A stretch of DNA of 59,238 bases from assembly GCA_049999805.1 (NCBI GenBank), contig JBNGIO010006356.1, forward strand, positions 202,416 to 261,653, written 5' to 3'. This document shows positions 45,288-56,612 of this stretch, in pieces. Under the pieces are notes generated by a model that was not told where the DNA came from, ran no database searches, and worked only from the letters and a program-made list of their open reading frames with translations. Position 1 is the first letter of the stretch. Each line of letters begins with the position of its first letter. A program made the translations under genes and the position numbers. The stretch comes from Folioceros fuciformis. Its lineage: Eukaryota; Anthocerotophyta; Anthocerotopsida; Anthocerotales.

Positions 45288-47547
45288 TCAGGTCCGCGCA
45301 GTAATGCATGCTTTCACAGACGACCTGGGGATTGGATTGCCTGGCACTCCCGCAGGCACATTCTCATTCCCCGGAGGAGGGTTCCAGCGGAATTTCTGCA
45401 CCATGCGGGCAATCACCAACTTGATAGTCACAGCCGACAGTCTCCTCGCAGGACACGAGAGCTTGCCGACGCCGAAGGGAATCATGCTGCGGCCGAGCTC
45501 TCTGTTGTAGTCTACTGAAAATCTCTCTGGAATGAAGTGATCTGGGTCATTCCACACCAAAGGGTCTTTGCCTGCGCACAAAATCCCGCGGTGAGCTCAA
45601 GAACGTGTTCTGGACAAACAACGCACATGATTCCGGACTCCTGAACCTGGGCGTCATTCGAAAATAAACAAATTCATATTAAATGTTGCAAAGTTCTCTC
45701 TGGTATTGCAGGCACTCACCGATGGCGTTGAGATGGACGTGCATCGTGGCGTTCATAGGGATGTTGAACCCTGCAAGCTGGCATGATCTGGTCGGGGACG
45801 GGGCAGTCATGAGCGGTACTGGAGGGTTGAGCCGCAGTGTCTCTCGCACAAACGCATCCAGGTAGTGGAGATGCCGCAGGTCGGTCTCTTCGACTGCTCT
45901 CCAGTGACCAACGACCCTGCTGATCTCCATGAACAGCTTGTCTTGCTTTTCTTGGTTGCTGATAAGATATGACATTGCGCATTCCACAGCCCGCGTCATG
46001 GTCTGGTAACCTGCGTGCAGAAACTCCAGACACACTGCCACCGTCTCTTCCATCGTCAACTCCATCCCCCGACCCGCGTAGAGGAAGGGGACGAGATAGG
46101 AGGAGTCGGCGGCCTCGAGCCCATACGTACCCAACCCGTGCGAGGTGATCTGGGAGACGAAGGCCACAAGCTGGGGATTAATCGGGGCCGATGGCGTGAG
46201 CCAGAAGTCGTCGCGTAAGGAAATGTCGAGCGCCCTGCTGGGAAAGAACCCACTCTCTTCATCATGGATCTCGTCGAACTCGTCCAAGCCATTGCCAGTG
46301 TCACTGCTTTCGCCAAAGCTTCTCCTGCCGCGGGCTGCCGTCGGGGTTGGGGTCTGGATGGGCCTCTGCTGGATGGGGGTGCGAGCGGTGATACAGTATC
46401 GGGCGCGGCATCGCTCGATGAGCGGCAGAACGGCAGAGGTGAAGGAGCTCAGCATGAAGTTGTAGCTCCGCTGCTTGACGCTGTGGTGGACGCGGTGGAG
46501 AAGGCGGACCCCTTGAATCCATTCCAAGGCGGAGAGCAAGGGGTTCGCCTGGACCGCGGTGCCGGTCGACGCCATGCCCTCCAGAACTGCCCGCACTTGC
46601 ATCGATGGTAGCGATGACCCCCTGTACATCGGCGTCGGGTACTCTCCAAAACAGAGCAGTAGCATAAGGTCGCATATCATAGGCCCGAGCACGTCCATGA
46701 CGGTCACCACAGCTTCAGATCTGGCGCTCTCTGCAAAAATGGCAAGGCTGTGAGAGATAGCCAATTCCCTCCGAGGATTGTGGGCGGTACTCGTGGAGGC
46801 CAGGTTGTCCAGTGTCATAAGCAGCTGCACACATGAACACGGCACAGCGATGGATGCATCGATATGAGCCCAAGGTTGTTCCAAAACAGAGATGGACCAT
46901 TGCCATTAGCAGGCAAGCAGGCAGTCAAGCTGGCAGGCAAGCGGGCAATCCAGCAGGCAAGCAGGCAGTGCAGCAAGGAGCTGTAGATCCCCAGCGCGGC
47001 TGCCGGCTGATGAGCGCACACAGACCATGCATTTAAATGAAAGAAGTTGCAGTTTGCGTGGGTCCATTACCTTGGCGGCGCCGCGCCGTATGGCCTGCAA
47101 GCGAGGACCCTGGTTGGGCACGCAGTGGGCATGGCTTCCCACCAGGCGCCTCCAAGAGGGCATATGAAACTGGGAGTAGAACGTTCTGCCGTACGCGTCC
47201 TCCCGCAGAGCCTCCTCCGCGATGCTTGCCTTTGCGACAAGGATGGATGGAAAGCGGCCAAGGCGGAGGCTGAAGATCCGGCCTACCCGAGTCACCAGGT
47301 CGGCAAGGTAGTTGACGGGCCAGTTGGGGTCCCGCACATGCAAATCGAGGTCCGCCAGCACCAGGGGTGGCGCCTGGGGAAGCATCCTGGGCCTGGTGCC
47401 ATGGGCGGCACGAGTACCAGTGCTTCCCTCTCCACGATTCATACCCGCATCCGGGTCCCGCGTCAGCGCCATCGTCACCACCAGCAGGGGAACCAGCAGC
47501 AGCAGGAGTCCCACCATGAACCACGCCCACACAATCTCGACACCCAT
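45288..47547 (-). CDS. divergent cytochrome P450 (CYP71-clan type)
   Basis: Three exons on the minus strand (47071-47547, 45720-46824, 45288-45571) join in phase to 621 residues, about 100 more than usual. It starts with a membrane anchor (WFMVGLLLLLVPLLVVTMAL). Family marks are the K-helix ETLR, FIPERF and the haem-loop Cys in FGVGKLSCPA. Two marks are unusual. The haem loop lacks the conserved Arg and the Gly after Cys (consensus F-x-x-G-x-R-x-C-x-G), and the I-helix reads HAGYQTMT where an acid normally precedes Thr. A long Thr/Pro- and Asp/Glu-rich insert sits mid-protein. Exon 2 start is less certain than the rest. The end (VIARMVQKFRW) resembles CYP77-like proteins. It may have an altered reaction or be losing function, although the frame is open. 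Substrate unknown. Confidence 0.82.
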
Positions 47548-48780
47548 GGTAGAACCTGGGCCGACTCTGACTGTAGGCAGCAGGCACGCCCGCCTGAGCG
47601 CCGGAGAAGCTCGCTCCCTCTCTCGCTCGCTGGGGGAGTGGAAGCAGAGACGGGACAACACAAGACGAACCCCACAGCTGGGGAGGCGATCGCAGAGGGC
47701 CAGCAACTGGAAGCCTGCAGGGGGCAGGCCAGGAAGAGAGCGCTTCTGGCTAGAGCGGGCTGGAGGAATGTGGGAGGGGGTGGCTATCGTGGGGGTTTAA
47801 GAAGGGTGGAAGGTGAAGAGGGAGGTGGCAAGCACGGCCATGGCTAGCCCTGGGCCTGCCAGACGAACGTGCTCATCGGCTCAAGCCGGAGGTCGGCCCT
47901 CCTGAATTCAGCTGGAGTGTCCTTTGATGCTGGCCCACTTTGCGCGAGCGAGCTGCCTCCACCACCGGCCCCGGGATCCCTCTCCTGCCGTTACCTACCC
48001 TGCTCCCGACCAGAGCCTCGACAGGTCTCCGTCATGGTTTCGTTTGTGAGTCTCCTCCCCCACTTTTCACACCACCTGCGATTCGATGTCTGTCACGCCT
48101 CTGCCTCCCGGGCCCCTTCGGCATAAGTACAGTACGTGTACATAAATATCTCCCGCTCATAAAAAGACAATACACGTACGTACCCCTTCCCTTGTTGTTC
48201 TGTACCTGAGTGCCGCGCCGAGGCATATAGACTTGAGGGAGGGAGGGAGGGAGCGACGGAGGGGAGGCCCGGAAGGGTAGGTATCACAGAACCCATCCAA
48301 ACATTACACTCAACGGTTTCTCGAAGCTTCTGGAATATGATCACCTGTTTGTTCAATCCTTGCCTTAGGCTTCCCAAGCTTAGCCTTTCCTCGGGCCTAG
48401 CGTTCTGGCCTGGCCTCTTCTGCCAGAAAAATTCATCCAAGCATCATTCAGTCCCTTGCCAATCCCTATCCCTTCATGCTTCTTACGTTAAGTTCAAGAT
48501 ATCATTTAAAATATTTTTTAGTATAAATTTAATTCAATTATAAACAAATATGTATGGAACTACTGAAGACAGGTTATGGTTACTACTTTTCAAGAGCACT
48601 TTTATGACACTAGTATGACACAATCTTCTTAGGTTCTACACAAGTGAAAGCTACATAACTCAAAAATGACTGCACCCATTACTATGACAAAGGTACTCAT
48701 GCCCTTATGTACTCCTTGGCTTGGGTTTCATAACAAAACGACAAAACAACTAAAGTGCTTATGTCGTTGCTATCGCAAAT
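47548..48780. other. P450 upstream region and intergenic
   Basis: Promoter side of the minus-strand P450. A GGGA tetramer run lies near 48236-48255 and could form a G-quadruplex. After about 48480 the DNA turns AT-rich. No gene seen. Confidence 0.5.
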
Positions 48781-49091
48781 ACTATGTGTAGTGATAGAGA
48801 TATGGTACTTATGAGTTTTGACGACAAAACCCAACAAAAGTGATGCAGGGATAAGATATGTACTTTCAACTTTTGATAACGAAACGACAAAAGACACCGA
48901 ACCGACAAAGACCTTATATGGACAGACGAAGAGTGAACAAAGGGACAAAAGACAACAAGGGCACACAAGAATGACGACGTACTCCAACAAAAGACACCAA
49001 GCGGAAGAAAGAGTGAAGTATGCCACCGTTGCTATTGCAGTAGTGACAAAGATATGGTACTTATGAGTTTTGACACCAAACCCAACAAAAG

Positions 49092-49191
49092 NNNNNNNNN
49101 NNNNNNNNNNNNNNNNNNNNNNNNNNNNNNNNNNNNNNNNNNNNNNNNNNNNNNNNNNNNNNNNNNNNNNNNNNNNNNNNNNNNNNNNNNN
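49092..49191. other. assembly gap (100 N) in duplicated block
   Basis: CACCAAACCCAACAAAAG stands on both sides of the N run, so a tandem repeat was left unresolved here. Confidence 0.95.
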
Positions 49192-49808
49192 CACCAAACC
49201 CAACAAAAGTAATGCAGGGATAAGATATGTACTTTCAACTTTTGATAACGAAACGACAGAAGACACCGAAAAGACCAAAAGACCCTGTATTACCCAAAAG
49301 ACCCAAAGACCCTATATGGACAAATGAATAAAGTGCTTCAACAAAGACAGCAAGCGAACAAAGGGACAAAAGACAACAAGGGCACAGAAGAATGACGTAC
49401 TCCAACAAAAGACAACAAGTGAATGAAAAAGTGAAGTATGCCAACAAACGACAACAAGCGGATGAAAGAGTGAAGTATGCCAACAAAAGACAACAAGGGG
49501 ACAAAAGAATGAAGGGTCTTGATAAAAGACAACAAGGGGACACAAGAATGATGTCCGCCAACAAAAGACAACAAGCGAACACAAGAGTGAAGTGCGCCGC
49601 CGACAAAAGACAACAAGCGAACACAAGAGTGAAGTGCTCCCACAAAAGACAACAAGCGGCGGACACAAGAGTGAAGTGCTCTGACAAAAGACAACAAGCG
49701 GACACAAGAGTGAAGTGCTTTCACAAAAGACAACAAGCGGACACAAGAGTGAAGTGCTTTCACAAAAGACAACAAGCGGACACAAGAGTGAAGTGCTTTC
49801 ACAAAAGA

Positions 49809-49908
49809 NNNNNNNNNNNNNNNNNNNNNNNNNNNNNNNNNNNNNNNNNNNNNNNNNNNNNNNNNNNNNNNNNNNNNNNNNNNNNNNNNNNNNNNNNNNN
49901 NNNNNNNN
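49809..49908. other. assembly gap (100 N) in 39-base array
   Basis: Lies in the most uniform part of the minisatellite. The true copy number is unknown. Confidence 0.97.
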
Positions 49909-50429
49909 AGAGTGACGTGCTTTGACAAAAGACAACAAGCGGACACAAGAGTGAAGTGCGCTGACAAAAGACAACTAGCGAACACACGAGTGAAGTCCGC
50001 CGACAAAAGACAACAAGCGGACACAAGAGTGAAGTGCATTGACAAAAGACAACAAGCAGACACAAGAGTGAAATGCATTGACAAAAGACAACAAGCAGAC
50101 ACAAGAGTGAAATGCGTTGACAAAACACAACAAGGGGACACAAGAGTGAAGAGCGCTGACAAAAGACAACAAGCGGACACAAGAGAGGATTGCGCCAACA
50201 AAAGACAACAAGTAGAGACAAGAGCAAAGTGCCTCGACAAAAGACAACAAGCCGACATAAGAGTGGAGAGCACTGATAAAAGCCGAGAACAAGCAGACCA
50301 AAGAATGAAGTGCGGTGACAAAAGACAACAAATGGACACAAGGATGACACGCGTTGACAAAAGATCACAACAAGCATGCAAAAGAACAAAGTATAAAGTG
50401 CGTTGACAAAAGGCAATAAGCAAACACAA

Positions 50430-53400
50430 GACAATAAGTGGACAAAATAATCAAGTGCACTAGCATTGTGATGTAACACAATAAAGATATACAAACTCTA
50501 CATATTTTTTAGGGTTTGAGTCTTTGACATTGAACCAACAAAACAACAAACTTGAGCAAAGGGATGTAAGAAAAGTATGTGCAATGAGTACTGCACTACT
50601 AGAATATACTTTTTTTACAGTTGGAAGAATAGTGGTACTCTTATGACTATGGTACAAATTTAACTGTAAATTTTCATTCAATGCATCCTAACTTATGTGA
50701 TAAAATATGTATGTACTTGAATTGGGGTAGAATTCTTGCAACTGTACTTTGATGCATCTCTGAGTAGGTTTTGGAAGTTTGATGTAAAGCTTACTTAGAA
50801 CAGTTAAAACTCTAGGTTGAGCGGACATATTTCTTTAAAAGTAATTGAAAAGGTTTATCCGGAAAAACAAATCATAGGAGATTGGTCATAGTAATCTACG
50901 TCTATGGAGTCGATCACTTGTGGGGAATTCCTCCCCATATCCGAAAGCAATGGTGGAGGAAGACCGTGACGGCAAGAGCCGCTGTCCGCTAGCCTTGCAT
51001 ATTTTGGCTGTTCTTCTCGAGTGAAGTTTCCCTACGCAGAGACAGGTTGAGGGCAAAGCGTTTGGTGTGCGTTTACGAGACCCGTGATGCCACAGCCTCA
51101 CGGACTCCCGAAAATATGATAAGCAGACCAATTTCAGGGAAGGGCTGAATTCGAAGTTAGTGAAAAGGTTTCCGACATTCGGAGGTTGCAGCTAGCGCGT
51201 GAGCAGGATGTTGCATGCAGGACGGTTAAGTCGGGTAGTGCTAGCATCGGAAAATTGCAAGGAATCCTTCCGAAAGCTCTCATAAGAACTGCCAGTACCT
51301 GAACCCATCCACAAACTGTTACGCAGATTCATGTATAGGAACAGGGGGGAGGTCGAGACCGTCTTGCATAACTTTACAATAGTTCAGTGAGATGGCCGGA
51401 CTGGGTGGGGGAAAGGGGTTCAGGCTGGGAGATGATGCGCGGTTGAAGTCTGATCAAGAGGACAGAGAGGCAACTGGTCTGAGAGGGCATGGAGGCTAGG
51501 GGAGAGAGGTTTCAGGAGTCTGAGATGCTGGAGGGAGGTGCGCAATCCCCGGGAAGCCTGTGCTTCGTCACTTGCCGACTTGGCTTTGCGTTCAGGAAGA
51601 TGCACATCCAGAGCCAAGGTCTACACTGAGCGCCAGCAACTTCATTTGATACAGGTGCGTCGAAACAGTTTCATTCGGCTGGTCCCTTTAACCATGCGGT
51701 TTCTCGTGTACACTTGTGTGCTTGCAGCTGCCGTAAGAGAGTGGCTAGCGCCTGCATTTTATAGGATGTACGAGTTCATGAAACCAGCTTGCGATTGGTG
51801 AGAGTATTTGACACAACTTGCAGTCTTGGCTCACATCGTCTTGAAGCTAGCTATCTCTCCCCCCGGATCAGACTGACGGCCATATCAGCAGGCTGAGTGC
51901 TGCCATCAGGTACGTGCCTCACTTCTGTCTTCAGTCTCTAAAGGTGCAGGTTGCAGGCCGAACGTCTGCTTTCCAACCGGCCGACAGTAGAGTGGTGCTT
52001 GGTCAGGGGTCGAGCCAACGGTACCCAGCATTGAAGGTTTGGAACCAGCCTCGTCGCGGCTCTCATGTTATACAACAGACCACAAAGGAATATATATACT
52101 GGGTCCTGCACAAGGTTGATACACAGAACGCATAAGAAGATTGTTGCCTTGCAGCTCTTATCAATCACAACAAATAGCAAGATTATTGCCGTGCAGTTCT
52201 TGTTGTCGTACATGTATGTAAAAAGTGCCAGTAGTGTCATGGCATGCTACTGGTTTGTCACAAGTGGGTGGCCGGTGGCCGCTACGTTGGGTGTTGTATT
52301 GGTTGTAATTTGAAGCCTACTGTTGAGCATCCACGGTACACACTTGCATCGCTTCATCTCCATTGTCATAGCCGTGGCAGCTCCTAAACAGTGGAGGTGT
52401 GAGTACAATGGAACTAAGCGAGACTGTATAGTGAGGAACTGTGTACCGCAATCCTTCCTGCACCTCCGCCCCCGTCCGTCTGCATGGGGTCTTTCAACAG
52501 CTTGTTGTGTCTGTACATCGACTATGCTTGTGACTTTGACCTGTCAGAGATTGCAACTCCAGGAACAGTCTGACACAGCAAGAGATTCAACTGGCGGTAG
52601 GTGCATCCATACTTGGGATTCAGAACTTCCACAGCCGCTGCTCTGACCAGCTCTTAATCTTTACACTCATGCTGGACGTCTTCGAATTCTTGAGCAGCAT
52701 GGATACTCGCGGCCTCCCCACCCCCAGTGAACCAATATCACAAATTGATATTAACAGCCCGTGACCGAGATGCTCGACCGCCAGAAAATTGAAACTCCAC
52801 CACTCGCAGCGAACGAAGCAGGGAAGGATTCAAAGGCAAAAGGTCCAGAGGAAGGATTCTGCACCTGTTTCAAAATGGAATGGAATAAGAAATTCCAGAA
52901 GCAGGTGCAGTTCCAGTTTCAAACCTACTGAAAAACACAGTGACTGAGTGCAGAAACTCAGTGGGCTTCAGCTTATTGTGGTTCGCCAGCTGAAAGAGGA
53001 TGATAAATGACGTCATGGTATTGCCATGCTGCTTCAGTAGATTTCAGGCCAGCGCAATCGTCACCTGATGCAATTCCAGTTTCAAGGGTTTCAAGCTTTC
53101 GTCTGGTTAAAGGTCCTGAGAAGCGATTATGGAACAATCACCTTCCAAAACCCCTACCTCTCGCAGCAGGAAGATGTGATAAGAACATCTTGAAGTGACA
53201 ATCCGCAGATCCACTAACATTGGATTTGTGTAATCACATAACTTCCGTTTGAAACAGGGAAGGCTGGAGTTCCACAAAAGTTATCACAAAACGCGAAACT
53301 AAAGCGATCTCACACTTTTTTTCATACAGTTTCCATGTATTTATTTTAACTGGGCGGGAAGACCACCGAAGTCAGGTGTTTACCGGAGCACGTGGGATCT

Positions 53401-53811
53401 GATGTGCCGACGTGGCATTTTATTGTCCACTTGTCTTGTTCATTGTTTGGGGCCTCTCGGCATCCTAGAGCGCTGAGACCCTCTATGCCTCGGCTATGAG
53501 AGAGAGAAGATCCTCGTCTACAGCGTCCTGTAAACGGGATGAGGGGATGCGTATTTTTTGTGGCGAGTGCAGGCCTGATCCGCCGCAATTGGCGCACCTT
53601 GTGCAAAGGCTAACAACGCATATAAAGCTTCGAATGTCGGAGCGTCTTGGCCACGGATCTGAAGCTGGTGTGGATGTCTCTCAAGTTGTCTGTATTTTGG
53701 TATATATGTCTGTATCTATGTCTGCCTGATGTTTGCTAGCGCTACTTACTGCGTTAGGCTGCGCATGGAAGCATAACGTGGGAGCTTGCGTTCTGGCTGG
53801 CCTCTGGTACA
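50430..53811. other. long stretch without a recognised gene
   Basis: AT-rich to about 50900, then mixed composition with only short open frames (for example 51538-51801 and 52323-52646) that match nothing I know and do not join convincingly by splicing. A TATAAAG at 53621-53627 is a possible core promoter element for the P450 that follows. Confidence 0.5.
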
Positions 53812-55801
53812 ATGGAGTTGGCAGGATTCCCGTGCTGTGGCAGTGGTGCTGAGGGGAATGCTTCACGCATGGTGGTGGGCAATGTGTCAGCCATGCTTGC
53901 TGACATTGCAGGCCCAGGGGATGCCCTCCTGCTGACTGCCCGTGCTGCTGGACTCGTGCACATCCCTTCCGTGGCCAGGGCACACTGGGCCTCCACTCTC
54001 CTGGTTTGTGTGACTGCCGCCCTGGGGCTGCTGGTGTTGCATGCCATGAATTGGATGTGGCCCATCCCCAAGCATCATTGGTTCCACCGAAAACTGCCGC
54101 CTGGACCTAAAGGCCACTTCCTCTTCGGCAGTCTGCATGAAGGAGACCCACTCGAGAATGCTAATGTGGAGAGATGGTCCAAACAGTATGGCCCCGTCTT
54201 CACTGTCTGGCTCGGTTTTGTGCCCACCATTGTCGTCACCGGGGCTGCAGAGGCCAGGGAAGTTCTGCTCAAGGAGGGCTCCCTCTTTGCTTCCAGGCCG
54301 CATCGGAAGTCCAGGATTGTCCTGACCAATAATCATCGGAATATCAACACATCGCCCTACGGACCGAGATGGAGGGCGCTGAGAAGGAACCTCGTCAGCT
54401 CGGTGCTTAGCCCCACCAAAGTGGCTCACTGCGCTCCAGTCAGACACGGTTACATCGAGGACATGGTGCAGAAGCTGAGGAATCACGCTGTGGAAACGCC
54501 TCAAGAGGCGGTGCCGGTCATGGACAACCTCTTGATCGTCACCTTCAAGATTTTACTCCACTTCTGTTTCGGCAAGGTAATCCCGATGGTGTTTTTGACG
54601 AAAAAAGTCTTCCTTCTTCAACTCGCAAGTGATTTGTCATCGGTACCGTCGTACCGTGATCGGGACCGTCGTACCGTGATCGGGACGCACGGCATCTCGA
54701 AATGTGAGCCGACGGTGCCATTGGACTGACTCCGTTGTGTGAATTCAATTTTTGCATGGTTTCATGCAGACATTCGAGGAGGAGGAAGTGATCGTCTTCA
54801 GAGAGACGCTGAAGGAGATACTGAAAGTGGCAGGACCCAACCTGGGCGACTACCTGCCCTTCCTCCACCTCTTACTCAACCCCGCGCATTACAGGCGATG
54901 CAAAGACGTGAGGTCCAAGGTGTCTCGGATCATGCTGCCCATCATAGAGCAGCACAGGCAGCGGAGGAGGCTTGCCGGGGGCCTTGCGCATGTGGCGATG
55001 GAGGTGCAGAAGGACTCCGATGGCGACTACGTGGACACCCTCCTGGCCGCGCAGGAGCGGGGAGAGATGGACATCGCTGACGACAGCGACATTATGCTTC
55101 TGTGCAACGAGCTCCTCAACGCGGGCAGCGACACGACCGCCATCACCATGGAGTTCGCCATGGCCGAGATGGTGAGGAATCCCGCAATGCAGACCCGTCT
55201 GGCCCAGGAAATCTGGGATGTATGCGGGGACGCTCCCGTGTCCAAGTGCCATTTGCTGCACCTGCACTATCTCCGGGCTGTGGTGCTGGAGACGCTCCGC
55301 CTCCATTCCCCGTCCTCCTTCACACTGCCGCATGCCGCACTGAGAGATGCCACCTTGGGCGAGTTCCGTGTGCCCAAGAATGCGGAAATCCTCGTTTGCC
55401 TGCACGCAATTTCTGTGGATAAGGAGATGTGGCAGGATCCGGAGGTGTTCGATCCAGAGAGATTTCTGCAAGGGTGGGACGTGGACGTGACTGGAAGTCG
55501 AGGTTCCAGATTCACCATGATCCCCTTCGGCGCTGGCAGGAGAATTTGCCCCGGCTTCAGCGTCTCCATGCTGCAAATGCAGCTGACCATTGGCAGGCTG
55601 GTGCAGGTGTTCCAATGGCTTCCTGCCCAAGACGGCCATGCCGTGGACATAACCCACACCACCCTCTTCACTGTGAAGATGCTCAATCCCTTGCATGCCC
55701 GACTCAGGCTCAGGGAAAGGAAATATCCAAATCGGGCCCAGCAGCAGCCTGCTGAGACTGCATGTCTTCCACCCCGCATCGTGGCAAGAAATACAGCATA
55801 A
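53812..55801 (+). CDS. cytochrome P450, CYP77-like
   Basis: Two exons (53812-54576, 54770-55801) join in phase to 598 residues. A membrane anchor (LLVCVTAALGLLVLHAM, near residue 65) is followed by the hinge KLPPGPKG. P450 marks are all canonical: I-helix NAGSDTT, K-helix ETLR, FDPERF and haem loop FGAGRRICPG. The stretch DVTGSRGSRFTMIPFG and the end are most like CYP77, a family whose Arabidopsis members hydroxylate or epoxidise fatty acids for cutin in the ER. The 60-residue extension before the anchor is unusual, and an internal ATG at 53870 is an alternative start. The intron contains a short direct repeat of GTCGTACCGTGATCGGGAC. Family placement is from memory, so another CYP71-clan family is possible. 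Confidence 0.88.
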
Positions 55802-55870
55802 CGCGGTGCGAGGGAAGGGTGGATCTCTCCCCCACGGTAGCCTGGAGATGCTTACGAAGATCGATGCCGC

Positions 55871-55972
55871 TCACGCGGCTTGCCTTCGTTCATGCCTTCC
55901 TGAACGAGAATGCGGCATCGATCACGCGGCTTGCCTTCGTTCATGCCTTCCTGAACGAGAATGCAGCATGCA
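55871..55972. repeat. 51-base tandem duplication after the CYP77-like gene
   Basis: TCACGCGGCTTGCCTTCG recurs at 55871 and 55922, and the copies are almost identical. The rest of 55802-56329 holds a telomere-like GTTTAGGGTTTAGGG near 56047 and no gene. Confidence 0.9.
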
Positions 55973-56316
55973 GTGTGAGCGATGGGAAAGCACTAAGGTA
56001 GCATGCTCTACATACATGCGTCTTCCGCCGCCCCCTAGCCATGGAGTTTAGGGTTTAGGGCTCCAACTCTCTTGGTCCTGTTCTCCACGTGTTTCACAAT
56101 TGTCAAGTGACGTGGTAAAGCAGGATGGAGTGTCGTCAGTATGAACACGATGGTGTTACCAGCTTCCAAGCACAATCTACGAACTGTTGGCTCAACCCCT
56201 TTTATAAGCCGGCCCTATTTCATCTGCAGGATTCAGACGGAACAAGAGAGCCACATGACCTTCAGCACGGGCAGCGAAACATCCAGCCGGGGAAGGTACT
56301 CTCTGAAAGAGGAGCC

Positions 56317-56320
56317 AAAA
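56317..56320 (-). terminator. RNA polymerase III terminator of tRNA-Ser
   Basis: TTTT on the minus strand, nine bases after the last base of the tRNA, the usual pol III stop signal. Confidence 0.7.
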
Positions 56321-56329
56321 GAGCCAATC

Positions 56330-56410
56330 CGCAGCCTGAGAGATTCGAACTCTCGCGGGCGAACCCATGTACTTAGCAGGCACACGCCTTAACCACTCGG
56401 CCAAAGCTGC
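56330..56410 (-). tRNA. tRNA-Ser (anticodon GCU)
   Basis: 81 bases on the minus strand fold as a class II tRNA. The acceptor stem is GCAGCTT with AGGCTGC, with one G-U pair, and the discriminator is G. The D arm contains GGCCGAGTGGTTAAGG (A box) and the anticodon loop is CTGCTAA. A long variable arm precedes the T arm GAGAGTTCGAATCTCTC (B box). It matches plant nuclear tRNA-Ser(GCU) closely. No intron, and CCA is not encoded, as expected for a nuclear gene. It reads AGC/AGU codons. Confidence 0.96.
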
Positions 56411-56612
56411 TTGGTTAGTAGTGGTTCGAACAAAACGTACTGATAGTTAAATTAAAATACGAAGTTTACAACACCCACAGGCACTTCAACCTCAACTTCA
56501 CGGTCCGCCAGCCCTAATTTAGGAAACAGCTCCCGGGATGCAAGATGGCCTAGGGTTAAGCTTTCTACTAGGATTCGTGGCTTTTGTGTTCGGCACTGGA
56601 GGGACCGCAGCC

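Larger units (their letters stand above)
48790..50410. repeat. 39-base minisatellite with a larger flanking duplication
   Basis: The main array (about 49390-50410) is built of ACAAAAGACAACAAGC-type units with a 39-base period. About 23 units are visible around a 100-N gap. To its left, a block beginning GATATGGTACTTATGAG occurs at about 48799 and again at about 49050, where it runs into another gap. Longer variants (near 49600, 49660 and 50280) appear to differ by multiples of three bases. One plus-strand frame therefore stays open with a 13-residue period (DKRQQADTRVKC plus one), and frames on the minus strand stay open too. I call it satellite-like DNA. A coding role is possible but not supported by a start or by flanking exons. 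Confidence 0.9.

Noticed and set aside
47047-47847. 266-residue open frame on the plus strand
   Set aside because: Opposite strand of the first exon and promoter of the minus-strand P450. Composition only, no family match.
49390-50410. CRISPR-like array
   Set aside because: The units are continuous direct repeats with no unique spacers, and the genome is a plant.
49338-50429. 363-residue Cys/Ser/Leu-rich open frame on the minus strand
   Set aside because: A product of the 39-base repeat, which leaves several frames open on both strands. It also includes a gap.
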